From the NCBI RefSeq assembly GCF_000013885.1, contig NC_007960.1, positions 1 through 64,000 on the forward strand: a stretch of 64,000 nucleotides of DNA. Direction: 5' to 3'. The DNA is from Nitrobacter hamburgensis X14 (GTDB taxonomy: Bacteria; Pseudomonadota; Alphaproteobacteria; Rhizobiales; Xanthobacteraceae). Below the pieces are notes generated by a model. It made no database searches. It was not told the DNA's origin and saw nothing but the letters and a program-made list of their open reading frames with translations. Shown piece after piece: positions 46,884 to 56,161 of the stretch (position 1 is its first letter; the number at the start of each line of letters is the position of its first letter). Both the position numbers and the translations under genes were made by a program.

Positions 46884-47018
46884 ATGATGCACGATATGGC
46901 GCCAGGGATGATGTGGGGAATGGGACTCATCGGGCTGTTGGTGGTGATCGTCTTGCTGCTCGCAGCGGCAGTTCTTGTCAAATACCTGCTCTCGTCCAAC
47001 AAGGGAGGAGATCGATGA
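46884..47018 (+). CDS. 44-aa Met-rich single-span membrane peptide (copy 2)
   Basis: This starts at ATG 46884 after AATAAGGTGAACC. The Met-rich head (MMHDMAPGMMWGMGL) and one membrane span (IGLLVVIVLLLAAAVLVKYL) match the 45-aa peptide at 6625 in order and spacing. The tail is SSNKGGDR. The following ATG overlaps its stop, and what follows is a decayed cytochrome start. It survives as an open frame although its neighbours are remnants. Confidence 0.7.
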   Translation: MMHDMAPGMMWGMGLIGLLVVIVLLLAAAVLVKYLLSSNKGGDR

Positions 47019-47112
47019 AGGGACTGTAGATGTTGGTTTTCGCTGGCGTCGCCGTTGCTTCGGGAGCGGTTGCGCAGTTCGGTGACGTCGTTCGGCGCAT
47101 GGTCTCCGCGCT
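47015..47112 (+). pseudogene. Remnant of a cytochrome c signal sequence
   Basis: From the ATG overlapping the peptide stop the frame reads MKGL, then TAG, then MLVFAGVAVASGAVAQ. That looks like the signal peptide of a secreted protein in the place where an intact cytochrome c gene follows the peptide at 6759. After the signal the sequence runs out into the 3' end of copD on the other strand. The haem domain is gone. Confidence 0.5.
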
Positions 47113-47117
47113 GGGTC

Positions 47118-48077
47118 TCAAGCCAGTGCGATGTGGATTGCTGGGTGCAAAATGCCCAGCGCACCGACGATTGCAATAACCGCCACTCCCAAAATGATCT
47201 CGAGAACACTGTTGCGCGTGAGCCGACGGAGCGCATCGATCTGCATGTCAGTGCGCGAGAGGGGAGCAAGTTGCGGCATCAACCAAAACCGATTTGCCGC
47301 CGCCAGCAACAGCATGACTGCGAACAAGGCAGTTTTGAGAATCACGAGACGACCGTATTCAGTGGCCTGCAGCGCGTAGAATGAGCCGACGAGAATGCAT
47401 GCATTGACGACGCCGGTGATCAGCAAGACCCCGACACTCAGGAGGCCCAGTGTTGAAAAACGTTGCGTTGCGTGGCGCGCAAGAGATGTCCAGACGAAGT
47501 CTTGGCGGCGTCGAGCCACGGCGAGTAGCATGGCAAGCGGCACGAGCGCCCCAATCCACGCCGCGGCGGCCGTGAGATGCAGCACGTCGGCCGTCAGATG
47601 GAGCAAGCCTATCAGACCTACGCTGGACCCCGCATGTCCGGCCCATGCCAGCGCTGCGATCAAGCCGAATGCCGAGGTCAGCGCAGGCCAGCGCGTCCAC
47701 GGCATCCGGGAGCAGGCCAAACAAGCGGCAAGAGTGCTGGCAAGCGCCAGACGGATTTCCGAGACCAGCCCGAATTGGGTCTCGTTCAACACCGTCGACA
47801 GGATGTCGGCCGTCATGGCTTCGCTGAGGGAAAGACCGCTCATGGCCGCGGCCTCCAACAGAACCCAGATCGCGCCTGAGACCGCGGCAATTGCCAGGCC
47901 GATCCATGCGACACTGAGGCTTTGCATCCGCGCAGCAGTGGCGGGCGCACCCGAACCCAATGCAGGCTCTGCCACGGCAACCCGGAAAAGCATGCTTCCG
48001 GCAGTCACGGCCGTGGCGGTGAAGTGTATCGCGCGTACGACGATCAACGGATCGTTTACGGTCTCGAGCCAATCCAT
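47118..48077 (-). CDS. copD: Copper resistance membrane protein CopD
   Basis: This 319-aa inner-membrane protein has about eight spans. The family features are an N-terminal RAIHFTATAVTAGSMLFRV (about 15-33), HAGSSVGLIGLLHLTADVLH (about 147-166), HLTAAAAWIGALVPL and the C-terminal CopD domain (ANRFWLMPQLAPL). The conserved His residues lie in the membrane. CopD acts with CopC in copper uptake or delivery across the inner membrane. It follows copC by 14 bases. Confidence 0.92.
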   Translation of the reverse strand: MDWLETVNDPLIVVRAIHFTATAVTAGSMLFRVAVAEPALGSGAPATAARMQSLSVAWIGLAIAAVSGAIWVLLEAAAMSGLSLSEAMTADILSTVLNETQFGLVSEIRLALASTLAACLACSRMPWTRWPALTSAFGLIAALAWAGHAGSSVGLIGLLHLTADVLHLTAAAAWIGALVPLAMLLAVARRRQDFVWTSLARHATQRFSTLGLLSVGVLLITGVVNACILVGSFYALQATEYGRLVILKTALFAVMLLLAAANRFWLMPQLAPLSRTDMQIDALRRLTRNSVLEIILGVAVIAIVGALGILHPAIHIALA

Positions 48078-48091
48078 CAGGTCGCCATACC

Positions 48092-48448
48092 CTACGGGCT
48101 GACCTTGAACGTGAAGTCGCCGTCCGCCCTATGCGTGTCGACTGAAAGGACGCGCCATTTGACACGGTATGTCCCGGCCCCAGTGGGACGCAGCGAAATT
48201 GCCATCCGATTGCCGCTGACCCGGGTTTTGCCGGTATCGACGCGTTGACCGGCGGAGTTGGTGACAGTGATCGTGCTGAAAGCCGTCTCCAGCTTTTGGG
48301 TAAACCAGAGCGTAACCTCGCGCGGAGCCGTCGCGACTGTGTTGCCGACGCGCGGTTCGGCATGATCGAGAGAAGCATGTGCGCTGGCGTCTCCTGTCGC
48401 AAGCAGGATCAACAAGGGAACCATTGCGGTGAGAGCAGTGCGACGCAT
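48092..48448 (-). CDS. copC: Periplasmic copper-binding protein CopC
   Basis: This encodes 118 aa from ATG 48448. The signal sequence ends at DASAHA, leaving the N-terminal His of the mature chain that binds Cu(II) in CopC (HASLDHAEP). The beta-sandwich motifs VTLWFTQKLETAFSTI, the second His region DTHRADGDFTFKV and the usual length are present. The Met-rich loop of classical CopC is short. It is followed by copD and preceded by a barrel-protein gene. Confidence 0.92.
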   Translation of the reverse strand: MRRTALTAMVPLLILLATGDASAHASLDHAEPRVGNTVATAPREVTLWFTQKLETAFSTITVTNSAGQRVDTGKTRVSGNRMAISLRPTGAGTYRVKWRVLSVDTHRADGDFTFKVSP

Positions 48449-48450
48449 GA

Positions 48451-49455
48451 TCAATTTCCTCCGAACGGTCTGGCGGGTTGCGCGGCATTGCCGAAGATCG
48501 GCTTGCCAATGCCACGCGGATCGAGGTCGTCGAGATAAAAGTGCAGTTGAGCAATCGCGCCAACCGTCGACCCGCTCTGTCGGTTGATCGGGATCAATGC
48601 CTCGACGCCAATCTGAAAGGTATTCCCGACCCAGATGAATCCCGGGTTGATCGTCCCCGTCGTCCCCGTCGCGGATGTGAAGGTATTCCCCACCGGGGTC
48701 TGGAACGTCGCCTCGACAAGCGGGATGAACCGATTGATAAAATCCGGCAATCCAAGATCGACGACTGCGGATTTGAGGTACGGCATGCTGTATTGCACCG
48801 TTCCGCCCCATGCCAACACGCGCGGGTGGAATTCGGTATCGACCCTTTGCTCGCCGGTGTCAGGATCGATTCCCAGGACGGTCGTGGAACGTTTGCCCGG
48901 GATCGCGTAGCCGACCTGCCCGGTAACTGCGATCGGCCGCAGCCACGACATCGTATCGGGAAGATCGCCGAAGCCTTTGCCGAAATACAAAGTCGGGGTG
49001 TAGGTGTTGAACTGCTCCGCGCCGACGCTTTGGGCACTGGTGCGGCCCCATTCTACGCCAAGACCCACCGACATCACGAACTCATGGGCAGGGTCCTTGA
49101 AAAGGCGGTATTTGAACGCGGTCTCCAGATTCTGAAACCCGCTTGCACCCATCCCGGTTGGCCAGCCTGGCGCTCCAAGGTGCGTGTATGTGGAGCCGAA
49201 TGACACCGCGAACGCCTCGGTAATTCGTTTGGAAAACTCGCCGGAGAAATCGCGTTGTTTGATTGAGGGATCGTCGCCGGTCTTGAAAGCCGATACCGTC
49301 GGCAACGACAGTTCGTCGTTGACGCCTGGATCATCGGTGCCGAGCGTTGCTGGAAAAAAGCGGTTGCCGACGATTTCATGGGCAATGCTCCCGGTCGGAG
49401 GGACGAGCGCAATTGCGAGCCCCGGCAGGGCTGCACGCAAAAGATGGGAAGACAT
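48451..49455 (-). CDS. Outer-membrane beta-barrel-like protein of the copCD operon
   Basis: This encodes 334 aa from ATG 49455 (the frame extends upstream without a plausible signal). The signal region (MSSHLLRAALPGLAIALVPP) is followed by alternating polar and hydrophobic strands, with aromatic-rich repeats such as LETAFKYRLFKDPAHEFVMS and GVEWGRTSAQ. It ends without a clear terminal Phe. It is close to copC (2 bases) and so probably co-transcribed. I do not recognise a named family; a copper-related pore is possible. Confidence 0.65.
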   Translation of the reverse strand: MSSHLLRAALPGLAIALVPPTGSIAHEIVGNRFFPATLGTDDPGVNDELSLPTVSAFKTGDDPSIKQRDFSGEFSKRITEAFAVSFGSTYTHLGAPGWPTGMGASGFQNLETAFKYRLFKDPAHEFVMSVGLGVEWGRTSAQSVGAEQFNTYTPTLYFGKGFGDLPDTMSWLRPIAVTGQVGYAIPGKRSTTVLGIDPDTGEQRVDTEFHPRVLAWGGTVQYSMPYLKSAVVDLGLPDFINRFIPLVEATFQTPVGNTFTSATGTTGTINPGFIWVGNTFQIGVEALIPINRQSGSTVGAIAQLHFYLDDLDPRGIGKPIFGNAAQPARPFGGN

Positions 49456-49532
49456 TGATATTTCCCTGCTAACGTTGAAACAATGCATGGGGCGCGGTAG
49501 CCAGCCGGTGTACAGAATAATCACTTTTTGTG

Positions 49533-49976
49533 TTATTCGGTCGCATAAACGGTTGGCACCGTCCCATCCTTGGCGACGGCATAAATCGTAAACGGTCCTC
49601 TCTTCTGGCCTACCATGCCTGGAGACCCGGTCGGCATGGCCGGCAGCGTGATGCCAGCGATCGTGGGCCTTTCGGTCAGCAGTTTCCGGATCGTTTTGAT
49701 CGGCACATGTCCATCAACGACGTAACCATCGATGAACATGGTATGACAACCCTGCAGGTTCTCCGGAATCCCGGCGTTGAGACTGATCTGGGCGAGGTCA
49801 TTGGTGGGCTTGACGTCGACTGCAAATCCATTGTCGCGCAGGTAGGTGGCGTAGCCTTCGCAGCAGCTGCAATCGGGATTTTTGTACAAGGTGGCGTGGA
49901 GCGTCTCCGCACGAGACGCAAGCGGCAATCCGGCGAGCGTCGCGGCCGTCGCCAGGCAAAACAGTCGTCTGTTCAT
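49533..49976 (-). CDS. DUF411 metal-binding protein
   Basis: This encodes 147 aa. A signal sequence (NRRLFCLATAATLAGLPLASRA) is followed by the DUF411 domain with its Cys cluster NPDCSCCEGYATYL (about 33-46) and later GCHTMFIDGYVVDGHVP (about 76-92), IAGITLPAMPTGSPGM. DUF411 proteins are periplasmic and occur in copper and silver gene sets. It lies upstream of the barrel gene on the same strand with a 77-base gap. The exact role is not known. Confidence 0.85.
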   Translation of the reverse strand: MNRRLFCLATAATLAGLPLASRAETLHATLYKNPDCSCCEGYATYLRDNGFAVDVKPTNDLAQISLNAGIPENLQGCHTMFIDGYVVDGHVPIKTIRKLLTERPTIAGITLPAMPTGSPGMVGQKRGPFTIYAVAKDGTVPTVYATE

Positions 49977-50107
49977 GGTCGTTCTCCTTGACCTTCACTC
50001 TTTCAACTCTCCCTTTCATAAGCGCGGGTGTTCCGCGCCGTGACGGGGAGGGGAGGTGTCTTGTCAAGCACCTCCCCTTGGCGGCGGACAGGATCCAATC
50101 CGTCCCG

Positions 50108-50252
50108 TCAGGGCGCCGGCGTGATCGACTGGACGCTATAGGTGCCGCCGGAGCCGCTCAGGGTGAAATTCACCTTGTCGCCGGTCGTCACCTTTGCGAG
50201 ATCGACGGACGGTGCAACTGCGAACTCCATCTTCATGGCGGGCCAGTAGATA
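50108..50252 (-). pseudogene. cusF-like 3' half
   Basis: The frame has IYWPAMKMEFAVAPSVDLAK and ends in SGSGGTYSVQSITPAP, nearly identical to the intact CusF at 50713-51111. The N-terminal half, including the signal and the conserved His, is missing. At 50252 the sequence switches to an IS3-type transposase fragment. It is a duplicated cusF cut by that insertion. Confidence 0.85.
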
Positions 50253-50345
50253 ATAGTTGTATGTCCTTGCCCTTGAGCCACGTTGTCAGATCGTCCGCGA
50301 CGTAACTCGATCCGTTGTTGTCGAGCAGATGCGGGGTGACCTATT
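50253..50345 (-). mobile_element. IS3-family transposase fragment
   Basis: In the frame next to the cusF fragment the minus strand reads TPHLLDNNGSSYVADDLTTW followed by LKGKDI. The DNGSSY block is the second catalytic region of IS3-family integrase-type transposases. Only about 30 codons remain. It marks the break of the cusF copy. Confidence 0.65.
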
Positions 50346-50346
50346 T

Positions 50347-50619
50347 TCAATAGTCCTCGGGATAGTACGAAGTCGGATTTCGGCCGCACGTCCCGCCAAT
50401 TCCCGATGCTGATGTCCTACATTGCTGAAGGGTTGCAAATTGGCAATTGCCTGGAAAGCCCCATTCTCCACCCTTTAAGCAGTAGGCGCCGTTTTGAGCC
50501 AATGCCGGTGCGCGACGGACGTCCGGCGAGACGTCGTGCGTCGAAGAATGCGGCATCTCCGCAAGCGCGGCGGACGCGAGCAGCGCGGTCGTTGCAAAGG
50601 TGATGAAGAGCTTCAACAT
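50347..50619 (-). CDS. DUF3551-like small secreted protein
   Basis: This encodes 90 aa from ATG 50619; an in-frame ATG upstream falls in a short tandem repeat. Signal (MLKLFITFATTALLASAALA) and then a Cys pattern with YCLKGGEWGFPGNCQFATLQ and QCRTSASGIGGTCGRNP, which I recognise as the DUF3551 type common in Bradyrhizobium. The role is unknown. An 11-12-base direct repeat (TTATCCTTCTCA) lies just before the start, at 50625-50655. It sits between the two cusF copies and may have come with the insertion. Confidence 0.65.
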   Translation of the reverse strand: MLKLFITFATTALLASAALAEMPHSSTHDVSPDVRRAPALAQNGAYCLKGGEWGFPGNCQFATLQQCRTSASGIGGTCGRNPTSYYPEDY

Positions 50620-50712
50620 TGTCGTTATCCTTCTCATTGTCGTTATCCTTCTCAAACGCACATCGGAAGGCGGCCAGTATGCCTTGCGATCCGATCATGC
50701 CTGCCGCGTGCG

Positions 50713-51111
50713 TCAAGGCGCCGGTGTGATCGACTGGACGGTGTAGGTGCCGCCGGATCCGCTCAGGGTGAAATTGACCTTGTCGCCCGTCTTCACCTTT
50801 GCGAGATCAACAGAAGGAGCAGTCGCGAATTCCATCTTCATGGCTGGCCAGTTGATGGCGGGGATTGGACCATGATCGAATGTGATCTTGAGGTTCGCTG
50901 CGTCGATGGCCGTGACTATGCCAGTGCCGGTTCCGGTCGCAGTCGTTGCCTTTTTCGTATCGCTCATCGCCGGCATTTTCTTCATATCGGACATGCCCGC
51001 GCCGTTTTGAGCGAACGCGACGCCCGTCGGCAGCGCCAGTGCCGCGCCGAGCAGCGCGGCGGTCAGAACTCCAGCAGGGCTGGCCCAGTGATAGCTGTCG
51101 ATGAAATGCAT
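50713..51111 (-). CDS. cusF: Periplasmic copper chaperone CusF-like
   Basis: This encodes 132 aa from ATG 51111. After a signal (about 1-35) there is a Met-rich linker (MSDMKKMPAMSD) and a CusF OB-fold domain with the Cu(I)-binding set: His in DHGPIPA, and Trp and two Met in NWPAMKMEF (about 87-95). CusF hands Cu(I) to CusB. It lies downstream of the second cusA on the same strand, so it probably belongs to that operon. A partial duplicate follows at 50108. Confidence 0.93.
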   Translation of the reverse strand: MHFIDSYHWASPAGVLTAALLGAALALPTGVAFAQNGAGMSDMKKMPAMSDTKKATTATGTGTGIVTAIDAANLKITFDHGPIPAINWPAMKMEFATAPSVDLAKVKTGDKVNFTLSGSGGTYTVQSITPAP

Positions 51112-51242
51112 GGATACTCTCCTGTTTTGGTGTGACGGTTGTTGAGCGCAGGGCTCGGGGCGATTGAACCGATCCCACCAGGATCGTCTTCGCGCCCATT
51201 GCCGCCGTTTCCGGCGCGCAATTCTTATGTTGCCGCTCGGCG

Positions 51243-54200
51243 TCACTGCACGTTCTCCGCACGATGCAGGTCGAGCTTCGGCGTCGAATCCCGCCGCCCG
51301 CCGCCTTTCTCTTCGCCGTCCTGCGGCGCCGCGGGCAACCCGAACCCCTTGACGACCGCAAAAATGGCGGGAATGACCACGAGGGTCAGCACGGTTGATG
51401 AGGCCATGCCGCCGATCATCGGGACGGCGATCCGCTGCATGACCTCCGAACCGGTGCCTGTGCTCCAGAGAATCGGCAACAACCCCGCCATGATGGCGAC
51501 AACGGTCATCATCTTGGGCCGCACCCGGTCGACCGCGCCGAGCATGATCGCGTCGTACAGGTCGGCACGCGTGAACGGCCGTCCCGCGGCCGCGCGTTCC
51601 GCCTTCAATTCGGCCATGGCCTGCTCGAGGTAGATCAGCATGACGACGCCGGTCTCGGCCGCGACGCCCGCCAGCGCGATGAAGCCGACGGCGACCGCGA
51701 CCGACATGTTGAATCCGAGCCACCACATCAGCCAGATGCCGCCGACCAGCGAGAACGGCAACGACAGCATCACGATCAGGGTGTCGGCCAACTTTCGGAA
51801 ATTCAGGTAGAGCAGTAGGAAGATGATCAGCAACGTCACCGGCACGACGATCTTGAGCCGCGCTTCGGCGCGTTGCAGGTACTCGAACTGTCCGCTCCAG
51901 GAGACGTAATATCCCGGTGGAAACTTTACCTTCTGCGCGACCGCGTGCTGTGCCTCCGCGACATAGCCGCCCAGATCGCGACCGGTAATGTCGACGTAGA
52001 TGTAAACCGCAAGTTGCCCGTTCTCGGTGCGGATCGACGTCGCGCCGCGGGTCAATTTTACGCTGGCGACCTGGCCGAGCGGGACGCTTCCGCCGGACGC
52101 CAGCGGCACCTGGACGTCGGTGCTGATCGTTTGCGGGTTGGAGCGCAGGGCGCGCGGATACCGGATGTTGACGGAATAACGTTCCCGGCCTTCGACCGTC
52201 GTGGTGACGGTTTCGCCGCCGAGTGCCGTCGAGATCACGTCCTGGACGTCGCTGATCGTCAATCCGTAGCGTCCGAGCGCCATCCGATCGGGGATAATCT
52301 CGAGATAGTATCCGCCGATCACGCGCTCGGCGTAAGCGCTTGAGGTACCCGGCACCGATCTGACCACCCCTTCGACTTCGCGGGCGATCTTCTCCATTTC
52401 CGCAAGATCCTTGCCGAAAATCTTGATCCCGACGGGGGTGCGGATTCCGGTCGACAGCATGTCGATGCGGGCGCGGATCGGCATCGTCCAGGCGTTCGAG
52501 ACCCCCGGAAACTGGAGCGCCTTGTCCATCTCGGCCTTGAGGCTGTCAATCGTTACGCCAGGCCGCCATTCCGACTTCGGCTTTAGATTGATGATGGTCT
52601 CGAACATTTCGGTGGGCGCCGGATCGGTCGCGGTCGAGGCGCGGCCCGCCTTGCCATAGACCGATGCAACTTCGGGAAATGACTTGATGATGCGATCCTG
52701 GGTCTGCAACAACTCCGCGGCCTTGGTGATGGACAGGCCGGGCAGCGTCGTCGGCATGTACATCAAGGTGCCTTCATTTAGGCTCGGCATGAACTCGCTG
52801 CCGAGTTGGCGGGCGGGCCAGACCGTCACCGCAAGCGCAACCAACGCAAGCATGATCGTCAATGTCTTGGCGTTGAGAACCCACCGGATCACCGGTCGGT
52901 ACACCCAGATCAGGAACCGGTTCACGGGATTCTTGTGTTCCGAGATGATCCGCCCGCGGACGAAGACGACCATCAGGGCAGGTACCAACGTGATCGAGAG
53001 CAGGGCGGCCGCGGCCATCGAAAATGTCTTGGTGTAGGCGAGCGGCCCGAACATGCGTCCTTCCTGGTCCTCCAGGGTAAAGATCGGCAGGAACGCGACG
53101 GTGATCACCAACAGACTGAAGAACAGCGCCGGTCCGACCTCGCTCGCCGCATCGATGAGGATTTGTGTTCGCGGCGTTCCGGGCTCCGCGCGCTCCAGGT
53201 GCTTGTGCGCATTTTCGATCATGACGATCGCGGCGTCGATCATGGCGCCGACCGCGATGGCGATACCGCCAAGGCTCATGATGTTGGCGCCCAGCCCCAT
53301 GAATTTCATGGCGGCGAAGGCCATCAGGATACCGACGGGAAGCATCAGGATGGCGACGAGCGCACTGCGCAGGTGAAGCAGGAAGACAAAGCAAACCAAG
53401 GCAACGATGATGCTCTCTTCGAGCAGGGTTCCTTTGAGCGTCTCGATGGCCGCCTTGATCAGTTCGGAGCGATCATAAACCGTGACGATGTCGACGCCCT
53501 TGGGCAGGCTTGAGGCGATCTCTGAAAGACGCGCCTTGACATTGTCGATGACGGTGAGGGCGTTGGCGCCGAACCGCTGCAGTGCGATGCCGCTGACGAC
53601 CTCGCCGTCGCCGTTGAGTTCGGTAATTCCTCGCCGCTCGTCGGGGCCGAGTTCGACGCGAGCAACGTCCCGCAATCGAAGCGGAGTCCCCGCGTCGGTC
53701 TTCAGCACGATGTTCTCGATGTCCTCGATGCCCCTGAGGTAGCCGCGGCCGCGGACGACGAATTCAAACTCGGACAGTTCTACGGTGCGCCCGCCGACAT
53801 CCATGTTGCTGGCCCGGACGGCACTGCGGAGCTTGTCCAGGGAAATGCCCTGGGCGCGCAGTTTTTGCGGATCGACGACGATGTTGTACTGCTTGACGAA
53901 GCCGCCGACGCTGGCCACTTCCGCGACGCCTTCGGCTTTGGAAATGCCGTACCGGATGATCCAGTCCTGGACCGACCGCAGTTCGGCGAGGGTCATGTTC
54001 TTGGCCACGACGGCGTATTGATAGACCCAGCCCACGCCGGTTGCGTCGGGCCCAAGAGTGGGTGTCACGCCGGTAGGAAGCCGGCGCGCTACGGTGTTGA
54101 GATATTCCAGCACGCGACTTCGGGCCCAATAGGGGTCGGTGCCGTCCTCGAAGATGACGTAGACGAAGGACACGCCGAAAAATGAGAAGCCCCGCACCAC

Positions 54201-54440
54201 CTTCGATTTCGGCACCGTCAGCATCGCCGTGGTCAACGGATAGGTCACTTGATCTTCGACGACCTGCGGCGCTTGCCCAGGATATTCTGTGTAGACGATC
54301 ACCTGCACGTCGGAGAGGTCGGGGATGGCATCGAGCGGCAGGGTGCGCAGCGCATAGATGCCCGCCGCGATCGCGAACACTGCCCCGATCAGGACGAGCA
54401 TCAAATTCCGCGCCGACCAGGCGATCAGGCGGGCGATCAT
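51243..54440 (-). CDS. cusA: Heavy-metal RND pump, CusA family (copy 2)
   Basis: This 1065-aa pump is closely similar to the pump at 3434-6616 over its whole length. The proton-relay Asp in GAMIDAAIVMIENAHK (about 400) and the three motif Met (LMYMPTTLPG, EMFETIINLKP, ARIDMLSTGI) are conserved. The C-terminal tails differ (this one ends RAENVQ), suggesting paralogues rather than a recent duplication. It overlaps cusB by 4 bases. Through cusB it is placed under a SigF-type promoter at 56162-56187. The outer-membrane partner is not adjacent; the TolC-like protein at 35.8 kb may serve. Confidence 0.95.
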   Translation of the reverse strand: MIARLIAWSARNLMLVLIGAVFAIAAGIYALRTLPLDAIPDLSDVQVIVYTEYPGQAPQVVEDQVTYPLTTAMLTVPKSKVVRGFSFFGVSFVYVIFEDGTDPYWARSRVLEYLNTVARRLPTGVTPTLGPDATGVGWVYQYAVVAKNMTLAELRSVQDWIIRYGISKAEGVAEVASVGGFVKQYNIVVDPQKLRAQGISLDKLRSAVRASNMDVGGRTVELSEFEFVVRGRGYLRGIEDIENIVLKTDAGTPLRLRDVARVELGPDERRGITELNGDGEVVSGIALQRFGANALTVIDNVKARLSEIASSLPKGVDIVTVYDRSELIKAAIETLKGTLLEESIIVALVCFVFLLHLRSALVAILMLPVGILMAFAAMKFMGLGANIMSLGGIAIAVGAMIDAAIVMIENAHKHLERAEPGTPRTQILIDAASEVGPALFFSLLVITVAFLPIFTLEDQEGRMFGPLAYTKTFSMAAAALLSITLVPALMVVFVRGRIISEHKNPVNRFLIWVYRPVIRWVLNAKTLTIMLALVALAVTVWPARQLGSEFMPSLNEGTLMYMPTTLPGLSITKAAELLQTQDRIIKSFPEVASVYGKAGRASTATDPAPTEMFETIINLKPKSEWRPGVTIDSLKAEMDKALQFPGVSNAWTMPIRARIDMLSTGIRTPVGIKIFGKDLAEMEKIAREVEGVVRSVPGTSSAYAERVIGGYYLEIIPDRMALGRYGLTISDVQDVISTALGGETVTTTVEGRERYSVNIRYPRALRSNPQTISTDVQVPLASGGSVPLGQVASVKLTRGATSIRTENGQLAVYIYVDITGRDLGGYVAEAQHAVAQKVKFPPGYYVSWSGQFEYLQRAEARLKIVVPVTLLIIFLLLYLNFRKLADTLIVMLSLPFSLVGGIWLMWWLGFNMSVAVAVGFIALAGVAAETGVVMLIYLEQAMAELKAERAAAGRPFTRADLYDAIMLGAVDRVRPKMMTVVAIMAGLLPILWSTGTGSEVMQRIAVPMIGGMASSTVLTLVVIPAIFAVVKGFGLPAAPQDGEEKGGGRRDSTPKLDLHRAENVQ

Positions 54441-55957
54441 TTCGCCTTCTCCCCGTCTGTAAATGCCTGCAAGGCGGATTTCAGGTTGCTTTCGGCATCG
54501 ATCAGGAAGTTGGCGGCAACGACGACGAGGTCGCCTTCGCCGACGCCCTCGCGGATCTCAGTGTAGTCCTCGCCGTGCGTGCCGACCTTGACTTCACGAG
54601 GTTCAAAACGGCCTTCCCCTTTGTCGATGAAGACGATCTGCCGCGCACCCGTATCAATCACCGCACCATTGGGCACCGCGACCACGGGCTTTTCCGCACC
54701 GGACGCGATTTCAACGTCGGCGAACATATCGGGAAGAAGCACGCCGTCGGGATTCGGAAGTTCGATACGTGCCTTGGTGGTGCGGGTTTCGGTGTTGACC
54801 TGGGGATAGATCAAGGCGACCGATCCCTTGAATTCCCGCCCCGGCAGGCTGCGCAGCTTGATGGTTGCCGCCGCGCCAACCCTCACCGCGTCGATATCCT
54901 GTTCGGCGACGTCGGCGAGCACCCAAATAACGGACGTGTCGGCCATCCGAAACAGCACGTCGCCCGGCATTGCGCGCATGCCCTCGACCGCCGTCCTTTC
55001 CAGAACCACGCCATCGCGAGGTGCTGCCCATGTAATGGTCAGTGGCACCGTCTTGGTGCGCTCGATATCGGCGATCACGTCGGCAGGCACCGCAAGGTTC
55101 TCGAGCCGCTGCCGCGCGCCCTCGGCCAGTTGTTTGCGTCCCGCGAGGCTGGCTGTTCGACCATCGTCTCTGATGATGGATAAATACTGGGCGCTCGCGG
55201 AGGCGACGTCCGGCGAATAAAGCTTGAACAAGGGTTGTCCCTTGGTGACATGATCGCCTGTCGTGACGTTCGCGACGCTTTCGATGAAGGCCTGCGCCCG
55301 CAGTGAAACCACGACCACGCGCCGCTCATCGAGCTTGATCGTGCCGGGGGCGCGGATCGGTCGTATCACGACCCGGCGCGAGGCAGGTTCGGAACGCACA
55401 CCGGTGCGCTGCAATTTCGCCGGCGAAATCTGGATCGTGGAGGCGTCCTCATCGCCCGCATAAACGGCGATGTAGTCCATCCCCATCGAATCCTTTTTCG
55501 GGACGGAGGAGGTGTCGGGAAGGCCCATCGGATTGCGGTAGAAGAGAATTCGCTTGGCTCCGGAATTGGCGTCCTGGGCTGGCGCCGCAGTTTCCGGAGC
55601 ATTGTCGAAGCTGACATCTTCGCTGGCATGGACGGCGACATACGGGCGCCTGTCCGGCGTTATCCTGGCGTCCTTGGAATAGAGCGCCTTGCCGTCGGGG
55701 TCGCGGTAGTAAATGACCGGACCGGTGGCTCTGGGCTTGACCGGTTGAATACCGAGGGCCGTTGCGAGGCGAGGCGGCACCCAATCAGGCAACACTTGAC
55801 TGGTGTGGCCGAGCCGATAGCCGATCCCCAATGTTGCCGCGAGCGCGCTTATCGCGAACACAATGAGCGCGACCCGTTTCGCGGTCGATCTTCCGGCTCG
55901 GGCGCGGCGCGTTAGATGTCCATCTTCGAATGGACGGTCATCCGTAAACTTGTCCAT
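54437..55957 (-). CDS. cusB: RND efflux periplasmic adaptor, CusB-like (copy 2)
   Basis: This encodes 506 aa from ATG 55957; the frame stays open to 56089, but that extension has no signal-like start. A basic head (TRRARAGRSTAKR) and one membrane anchor (about 30-50) precede two heavy-metal-binding modules (IYYRDPDGKALYSKDA at about 80; FYRNPMGLPD with DSMGMDY at about 140-165). The hybrid-motif regions follow. It is longer than copy 1 at the N-terminus. It overlaps cusA by 4 bases, and the SigF-type promoter lies about 200 bases upstream of the start. Confidence 0.93.
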   Translation of the reverse strand: MDKFTDDRPFEDGHLTRRARAGRSTAKRVALIVFAISALAATLGIGYRLGHTSQVLPDWVPPRLATALGIQPVKPRATGPVIYYRDPDGKALYSKDARITPDRRPYVAVHASEDVSFDNAPETAAPAQDANSGAKRILFYRNPMGLPDTSSVPKKDSMGMDYIAVYAGDEDASTIQISPAKLQRTGVRSEPASRRVVIRPIRAPGTIKLDERRVVVVSLRAQAFIESVANVTTGDHVTKGQPLFKLYSPDVASASAQYLSIIRDDGRTASLAGRKQLAEGARQRLENLAVPADVIADIERTKTVPLTITWAAPRDGVVLERTAVEGMRAMPGDVLFRMADTSVIWVLADVAEQDIDAVRVGAAATIKLRSLPGREFKGSVALIYPQVNTETRTTKARIELPNPDGVLLPDMFADVEIASGAEKPVVAVPNGAVIDTGARQIVFIDKGEGRFEPREVKVGTHGEDYTEIREGVGEGDLVVVAANFLIDAESNLKSALQAFTDGEKAK

Positions 55958-56161
55958 CAATAGTCTGCCCCTGACGCTGCTTGCGCGGAAGAATGCAATT
56001 GGACCCCATGGCGACGCCCGACGAAAATCGCCTCGGGGAGGCGGTCGCGAGCCGTCGCCTATGTCCAGGATGATCTGGCGATTCTTCAATTCCGATGAAT
56101 CGTTGCCCGGACTCGAGGCCGTTCGCCGGCAAGACGAGCTTGCAGACGGACCATCGGTTAG

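Noticed and set aside
48305..48335. GTAACC with CGAC at 16 bases inside copC
   Set aside because: One mismatch in the -10 and located within a coding region on the opposite strand; kept out of the set of exact sites.
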